Shown here: piece after piece, positions 17,205 through 26,510 of the stretch
Numbering within the stretch: the stretch's first letter is position 1
How the letters are laid out: each line of letters opens with the position of its first letter
NCBI RefSeq assembly: GCF_020055675.1
Contig: NZ_JAIPUS010000024.1
Coordinates: forward strand, 1-49,017
Direction: 5' to 3'
Length of the DNA: 49,017 nt
Source of the DNA: Marivita sp.
Lineage (GTDB): Bacteria; Pseudomonadota; Alphaproteobacteria; Rhodobacterales; Rhodobacteraceae
Translations under genes and position numbers: made by a program
Notes under the pieces: model-generated
Databases searched by the model: none
Seen by the model: only the letters and a program-made list of their open reading frames with translations
What the model was told of the DNA's origin: nothing

Positions 17205-19124
17205 ATGACGCACCAAGAGATCGCCATGACGGCGTCGCGAGGCACGCTGTTTCGCACAAAAACGGTTGGTGGACTGATGGCGCTGACACTGGCCTTCGCT
17301 GCCAGCAACGTCCGAGCCGAAAGTCATGAAGAGGTCATCGAGGCGCATGGATATTCCTACTTTGGAAATCTCGATTATCCTGCGGATTACGAACACCTGG
17401 ACTACGTCAACCCTGATGCCCCCAAAGGGGGCGAAATCGCCCTCGGAGCGTCTGGCACGTTCGATAGCCTGAACCCCTACTCCCGCAAGGGCCGCGCCGG
17501 GGCGTTGACCACGCTACAATATGACAGTTTGATCGAAGCCAGCACCGACTCCGTCGGTCAGTATTACGGCGTCGTCGCACATGGGCTCGAATATCCAGAA
17601 AGCCGTGACTGGGTGATCTTTCACATGCGGCCCGAGGCGACATTCTGGGACGGAACGCCCGTGACGGCCGAGGATGTGGTCTACAGCCACACGCTCTTTA
17701 TTGATCAGGGCCTGCCGTCCTACGCGCAGGCCGTGGGCCGGATGGTGACCGGAGCCGAGGCGCTGGATGATCACACGGTAAAATTCACGTTCAATCCTGA
17801 ACTGTCCAAACGCAGCCGGATCGAAACCGTGGGCAACACGCCGATCTTTTCCAAGTCCTGGTTCGAGGCCGATGAAGACCGAAGGCTGGACGAGCCGCGC
17901 CTTGAGGTGGCAGTCGGGTCGGGACCGTACAGGCTGGACAGCTACGACATCAACCGCCGGATCGTCTACAAGCTGCGCGACGATTACTGGGGCAAGGATT
18001 TGCCATTCAACAAGGGTCGGCACAACTACGGGACAGTGCGGGTAGAATACTTTTCCGACCAGACAGCGTCCTTCGAGGCATTCAAGGCGGGCGAATACAC
18101 CATCCGAATCGAAAGCGATCCCAAGCTCTGGGCCAGTTCCTATGATTTTCCCAAGATCGAAAGCGGCGCGATCACGAAATACGAATTGCCGGACGGGTCG
18201 CCGCCCAACCCCACGGGCTTTGTCTTCAACCTTGCCAAGCCGCAATTCGCTGACCGCCGCGTGCGCGAGGCCGTGGCTTTGGCATTCAACTTCGAATGGA
18301 CGAACGAGTCGCTGCTGTTCGGCCTTTACGAACCGCGCAGTTCCTTTGTCCAGGACACACCGATCGAAGCCAAGGATGTTCCGACAGGGGAAGAGCGCGC
18401 CTTCCTGCAATCGCTGGGTGACGTGGTGCCGCCAGAGCTTATGTCCGACCCGGTGCGGACCTTTCACGAATCCAACGGAAGCCGGCTGACTGACCGGGGC
18501 AATATGCGGACCGCGTCGCGCCTGCTGGAAGACGCTGGATGGACGGTTGGCGACCAGGGCATTCGCCGCAATTCAGACGGTACGCCGCTCGAGATCACGA
18601 TGCTGTATCCGACCAACATCCAGGATTCCGTGGATGCGATGCACGAGACCTACGCCCGGAATCTTGAGCAGCTTGGAATTGCGGTGAACCTGCAGAAAGT
18701 GGATCCGTCGCAATATACCAACCGGCGCCGCGAGCGCGATTACGACATGATGTATACCACCCGCTATGGTGCATTTCTTTCCACCGGTGGCGGGTTGACC
18801 CAGATGTATGGCTCCGAGGAGGCCGAATTCAGCCTGTTCAACCCCGCTGGCCTGACCAGCCCTTTGGTGGATGCGATCATCGACGCATCGTTCGAAATGC
18901 AAACGCAGGAAGAGACCGACACGGCGCTGATGGCGCTGGACCGGGCGCTGCGGCATGAGTTCTTCATCGTACCAACAGGCTATATCGCCGATCACTGGGT
19001 TGCGGCCTACGATATGTACGAGTTCCCCGAGGATCTGCCGCCCTACGATCTGGGGTATCTCGATCTTTGGTGGGTGAACGAGGACAAGGCCGAGGCATTG
19101 AGAGCAAGCGGCGCGCTCAACTGA
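17205..19124 (+). CDS. yejA: Peptide ABC importer, periplasmic binding protein (YejA-like)
   Basis: 639-residue SBP_bac_5 family protein. The signal peptide has a hydrophobic core near residues 20-34 and a likely AxA-type cleavage near VRAES. The mature protein begins with the YejA-type segment [29 protein letters not shown], followed by the usual oligopeptide-binding fold with [23 protein letters not shown]. Its size exceeds DppA/OppA types and fits YejA. In E. coli the Yej importer takes up peptides and microcin C; the substrate here is inferred only. The start at 17205 follows AAGGGG; an ATG at 17226 is a good alternative. First of four coupled genes. Confidence 0.9.
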   Translation: MTHQEIAMTASRGTLFRTKTVGGLMALTLAFAASNVRAESHEEVIEAHGYSYFGNLDYPADYEHLDYVNPDAPKGGEIALGASGTFDSLNPYSRKGRAGALTTLQYDSLIEASTDSVGQYYGVVAHGLEYPESRDWVIFHMRPEATFWDGTPVTAEDVVYSHTLFIDQGLPSYAQAVGRMVTGAEALDDHTVKFTFNPELSKRSRIETVGNTPIFSKSWFEADEDRRLDEPRLEVAVGSGPYRLDSYDINRRIVYKLRDDYWGKDLPFNKGRHNYGTVRVEYFSDQTASFEAFKAGEYTIRIESDPKLWASSYDFPKIESGAITKYELPDGSPPNPTGFVFNLAKPQFADRRVREAVALAFNFEWTNESLLFGLYEPRSSFVQDTPIEAKDVPTGEERAFLQSLGDVVPPELMSDPVRTFHESNGSRLTDRGNMRTASRLLEDAGWTVGDQGIRRNSDGTPLEITMLYPTNIQDSVDAMHETYARNLEQLGIAVNLQKVDPSQYTNRRRERDYDMMYTTRYGAFLSTGGGLTQMYGSEEAEFSLFNPAGLTSPLVDAIIDASFEMQTQEETDTALMALDRALRHEFFIVPTGYIADHWVAAYDMYEFPEDLPPYDLGYLDLWWVNEDKAEALRASGALN

Positions 19125-19125
19125 T

Positions 19126-20277
19126 ATGGGCGCATACATCCTCAGACGCGTGCTGCTGATCATCCCCACGTTGCTGGGGATCATGATCGTCAATTTTGCG
19201 CTCACCCAGTTCGTACCGGGTGGCCCGATCGAGCAGTATATTGCCCAGTTCGAAGGCGAAGGCGACGTGTTCGAAGGCTTTGCCGGATCCGGGGATGCCG
19301 GGGCGGCTGCCGCGGACGACAGCGATGACTATGCGGGCAGCCGGGGATTGCCCCCGGAATTCCTTGAACAGTTGGAAGTCGATTTCGGCTTTGCACGGAT
19401 CGTCTGCGAAGACGGCTTTACCGGACAACCCGACATCGAGAACCCGGCCTGCAACAAGGAGATGATCGGCGTTGTCGAACGCTTTGGCATGATGATGTGG
19501 AACTACCTGCGGCTCGATTTCGGCGACAGCTATTTCCGGTCCATCGGGGTCATGGAGCTGGTGCTGGAAAAGATGCCTGTGTCCATCTCTCTCGGTCTGT
19601 GGTCCACGGTCATCGCCTACCTGGTGTCAATCCCGCTCGGCATCCGCAAGGCCGTCAAGGACGGGTCGGGGTTCGACACATGGACGTCGGCGGCGATCAT
19701 CGTGGCCTATGCGATCCCCGGCTTCCTCTTTGCCATCCTGCTGCTCGTGTTGTTCGCGGGCGGATCGTATTACCAGATCTTTCCACTGCGCGGTCTGACC
19801 TCTGACAATTTCGAGGACCTCTCGCTGCTGGGCAAGGTCGGGGATTACTTCTGGCATATCACGCTACCGGTGCTGGCCTCGACTATTTCGGCTTTTGCGA
19901 CGCTTACGCTTCTGACCAAGAACAGCTTTCTGGACGAGATCAAGAAACAATACGTGATCACCGCGCGGGCCAAGGGTCTGGCCGAGCGCAAGGTGCTTTA
20001 CGGCCACGTGTTCCGCAACGCGATGCTCATCGTGATCGCCGGGTTTCCGGCGGTCTTCATCGGCGTGTTCTTTTCCGGATCACTGATCATCGAAACGATC
20101 TTTTCGCTCGACGGTCTGGGAAGGCTGGGGTTCGAAGCGGCGGTCGCCCGTGACTATCCGGTGATCTTCGGCACGCTGTTCGTCTTCGGCTTGATCGGAC
20201 TTTTGGTCGGCATCCTGTCGGACCTGATGTATGTGCTGGTCGATCCACGCATCGACTTTGAAAAACGGGAGGGCTGA
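19126..20277 (+). CDS. yejB: Peptide ABC importer permease (YejB-like)
   Basis: 383-residue inner-membrane permease with an N-terminal [28 protein letters not shown] helix. A long soluble loop (about 40-135) contains an acidic Gly/Ala/Asp-rich stretch, as in YejB. The BPD_transp_1 domain holds the EAA-type motif [24 protein letters not shown]. It starts 1 bp after the yejA stop. It pairs with YejE to form the channel. Confidence 0.92.
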   Translation: MGAYILRRVLLIIPTLLGIMIVNFALTQFVPGGPIEQYIAQFEGEGDVFEGFAGSGDAGAAAADDSDDYAGSRGLPPEFLEQLEVDFGFARIVCEDGFTGQPDIENPACNKEMIGVVERFGMMMWNYLRLDFGDSYFRSIGVMELVLEKMPVSISLGLWSTVIAYLVSIPLGIRKAVKDGSGFDTWTSAAIIVAYAIPGFLFAILLLVLFAGGSYYQIFPLRGLTSDNFEDLSLLGKVGDYFWHITLPVLASTISAFATLTLLTKNSFLDEIKKQYVITARAKGLAERKVLYGHVFRNAMLIVIAGFPAVFIGVFFSGSLIIETIFSLDGLGRLGFEAAVARDYPVIFGTLFVFGLIGLLVGILSDLMYVLVDPRIDFEKREG

Positions 20278-20281
20278 AACC

Positions 20282-21472
20282 ATGGCGGCCAATCCCGAAC
20301 CCGAAGACCGCGATATCGTGACCGAGCCCAGCCCGGCGGTGCCTGTTGCCCCGGTGCGTAGCCGCTTCACGCTGTCGCCGCTGAACCAGCGCCGCTGGAA
20401 CAATTTCAAGCGGAACCGCCGCGCCTTCTGGTCGCTCATAATTTTTTGCGTGCTCTTCGGTCTGTCGCTGATGGCCGAATTCATCGCCAACGACAAACCG
20501 ATCCTGGTGCAGTATCGCGGTGATTTTTATACCCCGGTCTTCACTTTCTACGCCGAGACGGATTTCGGCGGCGATTTCCGGACCGAAGCCGCATATCGTG
20601 ATCCGGAAGTACAATGCCTTATCCGCACCGGCGGGTTGGACTCGTGCTTCGACGACCCCGAGGGCCTGATCCAGCAGGTCGATGACGGGTTGGTTCTGGA
20701 CGGCGATTTCTACAAGGGGTGGGCGTTGTGGCCACCGATCCCCTATGACTACCAGACACCCGTGGACCGCCCCGGCGCGGCGCCCCTGCCCCCGAACGAG
20801 CAAAACTGGCTGGGCACCGACGACACCAAACGCGATGTCATGGCACGGGTCATCTATGGCTTCCGCCTGTCGATCCTCTTCACCCTGATCGTAACGACAC
20901 TGGCAAGCGTTGTGGGCATCGTGGCAGGAGCGTTGCAGGGATATTTCGGCGGCTGGCTCGACCTGATTTTCCAACGGGTCATCGAGATCTGGACCTCGAC
21001 GCCCTCTCTTTACATCATCATCATCCTGTTCGCGATCCTGGGGCGCAGTTTCTGGCTCCTTGTATTTCTCACAGTGCTGTTCGGATGGACCGCTCTGGTG
21101 GGCGTCGTCCGGGCCGAATTCCTGCGCGCGCGCAATCTTGAATATGTGCGCGCAGCCAAGGCTCTGGGCGTGTCCAACACGACGATCATGTTCCGCCACA
21201 TGCTGCCCAACGCGATGGTGGCCACTTTGACAATGCTGCCCTTCATTGTCACCGGCACGATCAGCACCTTGGCGGGGCTGGATTTCCTCGGGTTCGGCCT
21301 GCCATCCTCGGCTCCCTCGCTGGGCGAGTTGACCTTGCAGGCGAAACAGAACCTTCAGGCACCGTGGCTTGGCTTTACCGCGTTTTTCGTTTTCGCGTTG
21401 ATGCTGTCGCTGCTGGTGTTCATCTTCGAAGGCGTGCGCGACGCGTTCGATCCCAGAAAGACATTCACATGA
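20282..21472 (+). CDS. yejE: Peptide ABC importer permease (YejE-like)
   Basis: 396-residue permease. A cytoplasmic N terminus is followed by LSPLNQRRWNNFKRNRRAFWSL and the first helix, a periplasmic domain of roughly 130 residues typical of YejE, then the permease core with EYVRAAKALGVSNTTIMFRHMLPNA (EAA loop). The ATG at 20282 has GGAGGG about 8 nt upstream, which decides against upstream in-frame starts inside yejB. It overlaps yejF by ATGA. Confidence 0.92.
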   Translation: MAANPEPEDRDIVTEPSPAVPVAPVRSRFTLSPLNQRRWNNFKRNRRAFWSLIIFCVLFGLSLMAEFIANDKPILVQYRGDFYTPVFTFYAETDFGGDFRTEAAYRDPEVQCLIRTGGLDSCFDDPEGLIQQVDDGLVLDGDFYKGWALWPPIPYDYQTPVDRPGAAPLPPNEQNWLGTDDTKRDVMARVIYGFRLSILFTLIVTTLASVVGIVAGALQGYFGGWLDLIFQRVIEIWTSTPSLYIIIILFAILGRSFWLLVFLTVLFGWTALVGVVRAEFLRARNLEYVRAAKALGVSNTTIMFRHMLPNAMVATLTMLPFIVTGTISTLAGLDFLGFGLPSSAPSLGELTLQAKQNLQAPWLGFTAFFVFALMLSLLVFIFEGVRDAFDPRKTFT

Positions 21473-23061
21473 GCAATATTCTCGAGGTGAACAACCTGCG
21501 CGTTGGGTTCCGGCAGGATGGACAGGTGCTGCAGGCTGTGCACGGCGTGTCCTTCAACATCGCGCGGGGCGAGACGGTTGCGCTGGTTGGCGAATCGGGC
21601 TCCGGCAAATCCGTCACCGCCTTGTCGACTGTCTCCCTTCTGGGTGACTCCGCGATCGTTGAAGGGTCAGTGCACTATAATGGCGAGGAAATGGTCGGCG
21701 CGGGCGACGGGCAACTGCGTCGTATCCGCGGCAATGACATCAGTTTCATCTTCCAGGAACCGATGACCTCACTCAATCCGCTTCACACTCTGGAAAAGCA
21801 GTTGTCGGAGTCGCTTGCTTTGCACCAGGGCGTGACGGGAGACGGCGCACGCGCCCGCATCCTGGAGCTTTTGCACAAAGTGGGTATCCGCGATCCGGAG
21901 AGCCGCCTGAACGCCTATCCGCACCAATTGTCGGGAGGGCAGCGCCAACGGGTCATGATCGCGATGGCTCTGGCCAACGGGCCGGAGCTGCTCATCGCGG
22001 ACGAGCCGACAACCGCGCTCGACGTCACGATCCAGGCCCAGATCCTGCAACTTCTCGCCGATCTGAAATCCGCCGAGGACATGAGCCTTCTGTTCATCAC
22101 CCACGACCTTGGAATCGTGCGCAAGATCGCGGATCAGGTCTGCGTGATGAAGGATGGCGAGATTGTCGAAACCGGCCCCACCGACAGGATTTTTAGCGAT
22201 CCGCAGCATCCTTACACGCAGATGCTGCTCAGCGCGGAATCCACCGGATCGCCCATTCCCGTCAAGGAAGACGCCGAAGAGATCGCACGGACCGACAACC
22301 TCAAGATCTGGTTCCCGATCCAGAAAGGGTTCCTGAAGCGCACGGTCGGCTATGTGAAGGCCGTCAATGATGCGACCATCGCGGTGCGCGCTGGCGAAAC
22401 GGTGGGGATCGTCGGGGAATCCGGATCCGGCAAAACCACTCTGGCGCTGGCAATCATGCGGCTGATCCAGTCGGAAGGCGGGATCACCTTTCGGGGCGAG
22501 AACGTGCGCGACTGGACCACGCGGCGCTTGCGCAAGTTGCGCCGCGAGATGCAGATCGTGTTCCAGGATCCCTATGGATCGCTCAGCCCGCGCATGACGT
22601 GCGAGCAGATCATCGCAGAAGGTCTCGGGGTTCACGGCTCCCCCGATGGGCGGTCACACAAGGAACTGGTGACAGACGTGATGCTCGAAGTGGGTCTCGA
22701 TCCGGCCACGATGCACCGCTACCCGCACGAATTTTCCGGCGGCCAGCGGCAGCGCATCGCGATCGCACGCGCAATGGTCCTGCGGCCCAAACTGGTTGTT
22801 CTTGACGAGCCGACATCGGCGCTCGACATGACGGTGCAGGTGCAGATCGTCGACCTGCTGCGCGACTTGCAACAGAAATACGACTTGGCTTACCTGTTCA
22901 TCAGTCACGATCTGAAGGTAATTCGGGCCATGTCGCACAAGGTGATCGTCATGCGCGCCGGAGATGTGGTGGAATATGGCGCCGCCGAAGATATATTTAC
23001 CGACCCGCAAACAGACTACACCAAGACTCTGATGGCCGCCGCCTTCGATCTGGCCAGTTAG
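21469..23061 (+). CDS. yejF: Peptide ABC importer, tandem ATPase (YejF-like)
   Basis: 530-residue protein with two fused ABC ATPase domains. The first has Walker A GESGSGKS (about 40), signature LSGGQRQR and Walker [10 protein letters not shown]. The second has [16 protein letters not shown] and LVVLDEPTS. Both halves look catalytically complete. It energises the YejBE channel. The start overlaps yejE (ATGA). It is the last gene of the yejABEF unit and converges with hemN. Confidence 0.94.
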   Translation: MSNILEVNNLRVGFRQDGQVLQAVHGVSFNIARGETVALVGESGSGKSVTALSTVSLLGDSAIVEGSVHYNGEEMVGAGDGQLRRIRGNDISFIFQEPMTSLNPLHTLEKQLSESLALHQGVTGDGARARILELLHKVGIRDPESRLNAYPHQLSGGQRQRVMIAMALANGPELLIADEPTTALDVTIQAQILQLLADLKSAEDMSLLFITHDLGIVRKIADQVCVMKDGEIVETGPTDRIFSDPQHPYTQMLLSAESTGSPIPVKEDAEEIARTDNLKIWFPIQKGFLKRTVGYVKAVNDATIAVRAGETVGIVGESGSGKTTLALAIMRLIQSEGGITFRGENVRDWTTRRLRKLRREMQIVFQDPYGSLSPRMTCEQIIAEGLGVHGSPDGRSHKELVTDVMLEVGLDPATMHRYPHEFSGGQRQRIAIARAMVLRPKLVVLDEPTSALDMTVQVQIVDLLRDLQQKYDLAYLFISHDLKVIRAMSHKVIVMRAGDVVEYGAAEDIFTDPQTDYTKTLMAAAFDLAS

Positions 23062-23073
23062 AATATGTCGGGC

Positions 23074-23092
23074 AAAATCGGCAAGCGATTTT
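23074..23092 (+). terminator. Putative hairpin terminator after yejF
   Basis: AAAATCG (23074-23080), loop GCAAG, CGATTTT (23086-23092) form a 7-bp stem 12 bp after the yejF stop. The T run lies in the stem, so it can act on both strands of this convergent pair (hemN ends at 23175). Confidence 0.55.
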
Positions 23093-23174
23093 ACCCTCGA
23101 CGGACACAGGCTTCAAATCGTGAGAGAGGGCCGCGTGAATGCGGAGGCCACGCGACACACTCTGGCGTCTGGCC

Positions 23175-24530
23175 CTAGATTGCCGAACTGTGACCCGCCG
23201 ATGACAGCTCGTAGGCATCAAAGCTGCGGGCGATGATCCGGGTGAGCGGACGCGCCTCTTGCGGGACGAACAGGCCAGCATCATCAACAACCAAGAGATT
23301 CTCCAACTCCTTGTTCGTGTGGTTCAGGATCGCGCGCAATTCGGTTTCCGTGATGTCGTAATCGCGAACCAGTTCGGCGATGTCGACGCGGAAATCGCAC
23401 ATCAGCATTTCGATCATCCGTCCGCGCAGTTTGTCCTGCGGCGTGAACCCATGCCCGCGCACTGTCGAAAACCCACCGGCGCGAATGGCCTTTGTATAGG
23501 CCGACGTGGCGGGTGCGTTATGTGCATACCCTTGTGGGAATTTCGAGATCGAAGATGCGCCAAGCCCGATCAGCACGTCCGACGTGTCGTCGGTGTAGCC
23601 CTGGAAATTGCGACGCAATGTGCCCTTGCGCGCGGCAATGGACAGACCGTCCTCGGGGGTCGCGAAGTGATCGATGCCGATCTCGTCGTAATTGTCCCAG
23701 ACAAACAGCTTGCGCGCCGTTTCAAACAGCTTGAGCCGTTCATCCGGGCGCGGCAGCGCGTCGGACGGGATCATTTGCTGGCGCTTGGCCATCCAAGGCA
23801 CATGCGCATAGCCGTAAAGCGCCACGCGGTCGGGCGAGAGCGACAGCAGCTTTTGCACCGAATCGACAATCTTGCTGCGCGTCTGGTCCGGCAGGCCATA
23901 AAGGATATCAGCGTTGAGGCTCTGGATGCCACGCGCGCGGATCATGTCGACCGCACGTTTGGTCGTTTCGAAACTCTGCTCACGGCCAATGGTTTTCTGG
24001 ATATCCGGATCAAAATCCTGAATTCCGATCGACGCGCGGTTCATCCCGGCCTCGAACAGCGTATCAAGGCGGGCAGCGTCAATCTCGTTAGGGTCGATCT
24101 CGACCGAGAATTCGTAGCCATCGGCGAAATCTGCCACCTCGCGCGTCGCGGCGGACAGATCGCGCATATGGTCCGGCGACAGCAATGTCGGCGTGCCCCC
24201 CCCCCAATGCAGCCGCGACAATCGCACGCCGCGCGGCAGGTGCCGCTTGAGAAGCGACAGCTCGTCCTTGAGCGTTTCGATATATGCCGTGACCGGTTCG
24301 CCACTTGCCGTGCCCTGGGTGCGGCAGGCGCAAAACCAGCACAGACGCCGACAAAACGGTACATGCAGATAAAGCGAAATCTCGGAGTTTTCCGGGATCG
24401 CTTCGATCCAGTTGGAAAAATCCACCGGCCTTACATCATTCTTGAAATGCGGTGAGGTCGGGTAGCTCGTATACCGAGGTACCTTCGCGTCGAATAGTCC
24501 CAGCCGGGAAAGTTGTGTTCTGCTAACCAT
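23175..24530 (-). CDS. hemN: Oxygen-independent coproporphyrinogen III dehydrogenase
   Basis: 451-residue radical SAM enzyme oxidising coproporphyrinogen III to protoporphyrinogen IX without O2. The [4Fe-4S]/SAM motif is Cys60-x3-Cys64-x2-Cys67, with the fourth nearby Cys69 typical of HemN. The N terminus (GLFDAKVPRYTSYPTSPHF) and the C-terminal HemN_C domain support HemN rather than the HemW paralogue. It is divergent from fnrL, sharing a perfect FNR box 35 nt upstream of its ATG. No Shine-Dalgarno sequence precedes the ATG (see findings). Aerobic hemF is also in this window. Confidence 0.95.
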   Translation of the reverse strand: MVSRTQLSRLGLFDAKVPRYTSYPTSPHFKNDVRPVDFSNWIEAIPENSEISLYLHVPFCRRLCWFCACRTQGTASGEPVTAYIETLKDELSLLKRHLPRGVRLSRLHWGGGTPTLLSPDHMRDLSAATREVADFADGYEFSVEIDPNEIDAARLDTLFEAGMNRASIGIQDFDPDIQKTIGREQSFETTKRAVDMIRARGIQSLNADILYGLPDQTRSKIVDSVQKLLSLSPDRVALYGYAHVPWMAKRQQMIPSDALPRPDERLKLFETARKLFVWDNYDEIGIDHFATPEDGLSIAARKGTLRRNFQGYTDDTSDVLIGLGASSISKFPQGYAHNAPATSAYTKAIRAGGFSTVRGHGFTPQDKLRGRMIEMLMCDFRVDIAELVRDYDITETELRAILNHTNKELENLLVVDDAGLFVPQEARPLTRIIARSFDAYELSSAGHSSAI

Positions 24531-24565
24531 CTGCTTAGTCTAGTCTGCGTGAAGCGCGTGCAGCT

Positions 24566-24579
24566 TTGATACAGATCAA
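24566..24579. promoter_or_regulatory. FNR box between hemN and fnrL
   Basis: TTGATACAGATCAA is a perfect match to the FNR/FnrL consensus TTGAT-N4-ATCAA. Its centre is 42 bp from the hemN ATG and 17 bp from the fnrL ATG. The expected outcome is activation of hemN and, because it sits so close to fnrL, likely autoregulation. A -10-like TAGACT (minus strand, 24542-24537) fits a class II arrangement for hemN. Confidence 0.92.
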
Positions 24580-24589
24580 GAACGAATAT

Positions 24590-25336
24590 ATGCTGAAACA
24601 AGACAACCTCTCCGTCACCCAGGACTGTCATGATTGTCCGATCCGTCACAGGGCCGTGTGTGCGCGGTGCGAATCGGATGAATTGGGTCTTCTGGAAGAC
24701 ATCAAATACTACCGGCGCTTCGAAGCAGGCCAAACGGTGATCTGGTCGGGCGACAGGATGGATTTCGTCGGTTCGGTTGTTTCGGGCATCGCGACGCTCA
24801 CACAAACGATGGAAGACGGCCGGACACAGATGGTCGGCCTCTTGCTGCCCAGCGATTTCGTGGGGCGTCCCGGACGCGGCACCGCAGCCTACGACGTGGT
24901 CGCGACCACGGATATGGTGATGTGCTGTTTCCGCAAGGCCCCGTTCGAAGACATGATGAACCGCACCCCGCATATTGCGCAGCGCTTGTTGGAAATGACG
25001 CTCGATGAACTGGACGCGGCGCGCGAATGGATGCTTGTGCTTGGCCGCAAAACGGCGCGCGAGAAGATTGCGTCGCTGCTCTCGATCATCGCACGCCGAG
25101 ACGCGACGCTGAACCTTGGTGCGCTCGACGGGCCAGTGTCGTTTGATCTGCCGCTCACTCGGGAAGCGATGGCCGATTACCTTGGCCTGACACTCGAAAC
25201 GGTCTCGCGGCAAGTGTCAGCGCTCAAGAAAGACCAGGTCATCACGCTCGAAGGCAAGCGCCACGTCACCGTGCCGGACATGAGCCGGCTTCTCGAAGAG
25301 GCAGGCGACGATACGGATGGTGGGATGCTCGTCTGA
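24590..25336 (+). CDS. fnrL: Crp/Fnr family oxygen regulator FnrL
   Basis: 248-residue FNR-type activator. N-terminal Cys13, Cys16, Cys24 and Cys27 with Cys112/Cys113 supply the ligands for an oxygen-labile [4Fe-4S] cluster. A cyclic-nucleotide-binding-like beta roll follows, a dimer helix at about 130-150, and an HTH with ETVSR, the ExxSR pattern that reads TTGAT half-sites. The TTG at 24566 that would extend the frame lies inside the FNR box and is not a start; ATG 24590 is chosen. It is expected to control hemN and the cbb3 locus. It converges with the zinc-ribbon gene, with only 6 bp between the stops. Confidence 0.95.
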   Translation: MLKQDNLSVTQDCHDCPIRHRAVCARCESDELGLLEDIKYYRRFEAGQTVIWSGDRMDFVGSVVSGIATLTQTMEDGRTQMVGLLLPSDFVGRPGRGTAAYDVVATTDMVMCCFRKAPFEDMMNRTPHIAQRLLEMTLDELDAAREWMLVLGRKTAREKIASLLSIIARRDATLNLGALDGPVSFDLPLTREAMADYLGLTLETVSRQVSALKKDQVITLEGKRHVTVPDMSRLLEEAGDDTDGGMLV

Positions 25337-25342
25337 CGCTAG

Positions 25343-26455
25343 CTACTGGCTCATCGCCGCAACATAGCCGACACCGGCTGCCACGATCAGGCCAACGATC
25401 ACGGCAAAAGCAATCTTCCATCCCGACCACGGACGTTCTCCCTGCACGGCGCCGGTGCGCCCGTTCACGACAAAGCGATACGTTTGACCCCGGTACTTGT
25501 AGGCAGCCAGCCAGACGGGCAACAAGATGTGCTTGAACGTCACGTCCGAGACTTGCGTGTCGATATCGTGAATTCGCTGGCGATCTCCACCGATATCGAA
25601 TTTAACGTCGCGGGCGATCACGCGGTCCATATGGGTGCGCGCCTCGGCGTATCCGTCCCGAAGCTCGACGCCATAGGCTTCAGCTCGGAAACCAGCCAGA
25701 AATTCGGGGTGATACGGCTCCAGTGCCGCCAAATCCCAAGGCTCCAGCGCGTCGGTATATCTCTTCGGCAATGAAGTAGAGGCCAGCACAAGCACATCGT
25801 CGAAAAACCGTGCCACCCGACCCGACGCGGGCCGCCAGCGCACCTTGGCCACGCGCACGGTCTTGGATTTGCCATTCCGCTGCACGTGCCGTGTTTCATA
25901 GTAGATCGTACCGCGCTGCCCCCGATACGACGACTGGGTGTCGGCATCGAACGTCCAGTACGGCACATATATGCCAGTCATCTTGCGCCCGTTGCGCGCG
26001 TAGTCCTGCAACCCGTTCGGGGCAAACCACAGCCCGCCCAACCACTCGGTCATCGCGGCACGCGCGGTGTCCTCGTCCAGCGCGAAAGGCAAGAGGCCCT
26101 TTGGCTTGATATGGCGGTTGCGCCCGGTGTCGGCAACGACGGGCGTGGCGCAAAACGGACATTCCGCCGCGTGCACACCCGGGTCGAATTCCACCTGCGC
26201 GGCGCAGTTCGGGCATTTCGAGACGCGGGTTTCTTCCATCTCCTGCGATGGCAGCCGGTCCGCGATCCCGGCTTCGAACGCGATTTCGCGGATGTTGCCC
26301 CTGGCCCAAGGGCCAGGGTCCGCGATCTCGCCGGTATTGCCGCAATGATCACACAGCAGCACGCCGCTTTGCGGATCGAACCGGAAATCCGCGCCGCACT
26401 GATCGCAGGGAAAGCGATGTTCTTCTACGGGTGCCGTGAGCGTATCCTCGGACAA
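25343..26455 (-). CDS. Double zinc-ribbon, C-terminal membrane protein
   Basis: 370 residues. Two zinc ribbons lie near the N terminus: Cys17/20/35/38 and Cys81/84/99/102. A large middle domain of unknown fold has YVPYWTFDADTQSSY and an HILLPVWLAAYKYRG block, and one membrane helix lies at about 347-367. Such proteins are often mislabelled as primosomal N'/helicase-like because of the ribbons; no helicase motif is present. The architecture resembles Bacillus YdjG (zinc ribbon plus membrane), whose gene neighbours encode an SPFH protein, as here. It is the last gene of the XpaC/TelA/SPFH operon. No biochemical function is known to me. Confidence 0.8.
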   Translation of the reverse strand: MSEDTLTAPVEEHRFPCDQCGADFRFDPQSGVLLCDHCGNTGEIADPGPWARGNIREIAFEAGIADRLPSQEMEETRVSKCPNCAAQVEFDPGVHAAECPFCATPVVADTGRNRHIKPKGLLPFALDEDTARAAMTEWLGGLWFAPNGLQDYARNGRKMTGIYVPYWTFDADTQSSYRGQRGTIYYETRHVQRNGKSKTVRVAKVRWRPASGRVARFFDDVLVLASTSLPKRYTDALEPWDLAALEPYHPEFLAGFRAEAYGVELRDGYAEARTHMDRVIARDVKFDIGGDRQRIHDIDTQVSDVTFKHILLPVWLAAYKYRGQTYRFVVNGRTGAVQGERPWSGWKIAFAVIVGLIVAAGVGYVAAMSQ

Positions 26456-26470
26456 GAGGTCTGTCCCCTG

Positions 26471-26492
26471 CTTCTTCTCTTTTCAAATATGC
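26471..26492 (-). repeat. 22-nt dispersed motif, second copy
   Basis: On the minus strand GCATATTTGAAAAGAGAAGAAG, matching 20 of 22 positions with 7418-7397. It lies in the 55-bp gap between the SPFH stop and the zinc-ribbon start. The GAGAAGAAG end is purine-rich, but it is about 15 nt from the next start, too far for a normal ribosome site. Confidence 0.6.
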
Positions 26493-26510
26493 AATCAGAC
26501 CAACCGGCGC

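Noticed and set aside
24566-24589. TTG start giving FnrL 8 more residues
   Set aside because: These bases are the FNR box and spacer. The family N terminus begins at the ATG 24590.
25343-26455. Zinc-ribbon protein as primosomal protein N' or helicase
   Set aside because: Only the cysteine ribbons resemble it. There is no Walker A/B or helicase motif, and a C-terminal membrane helix is present.
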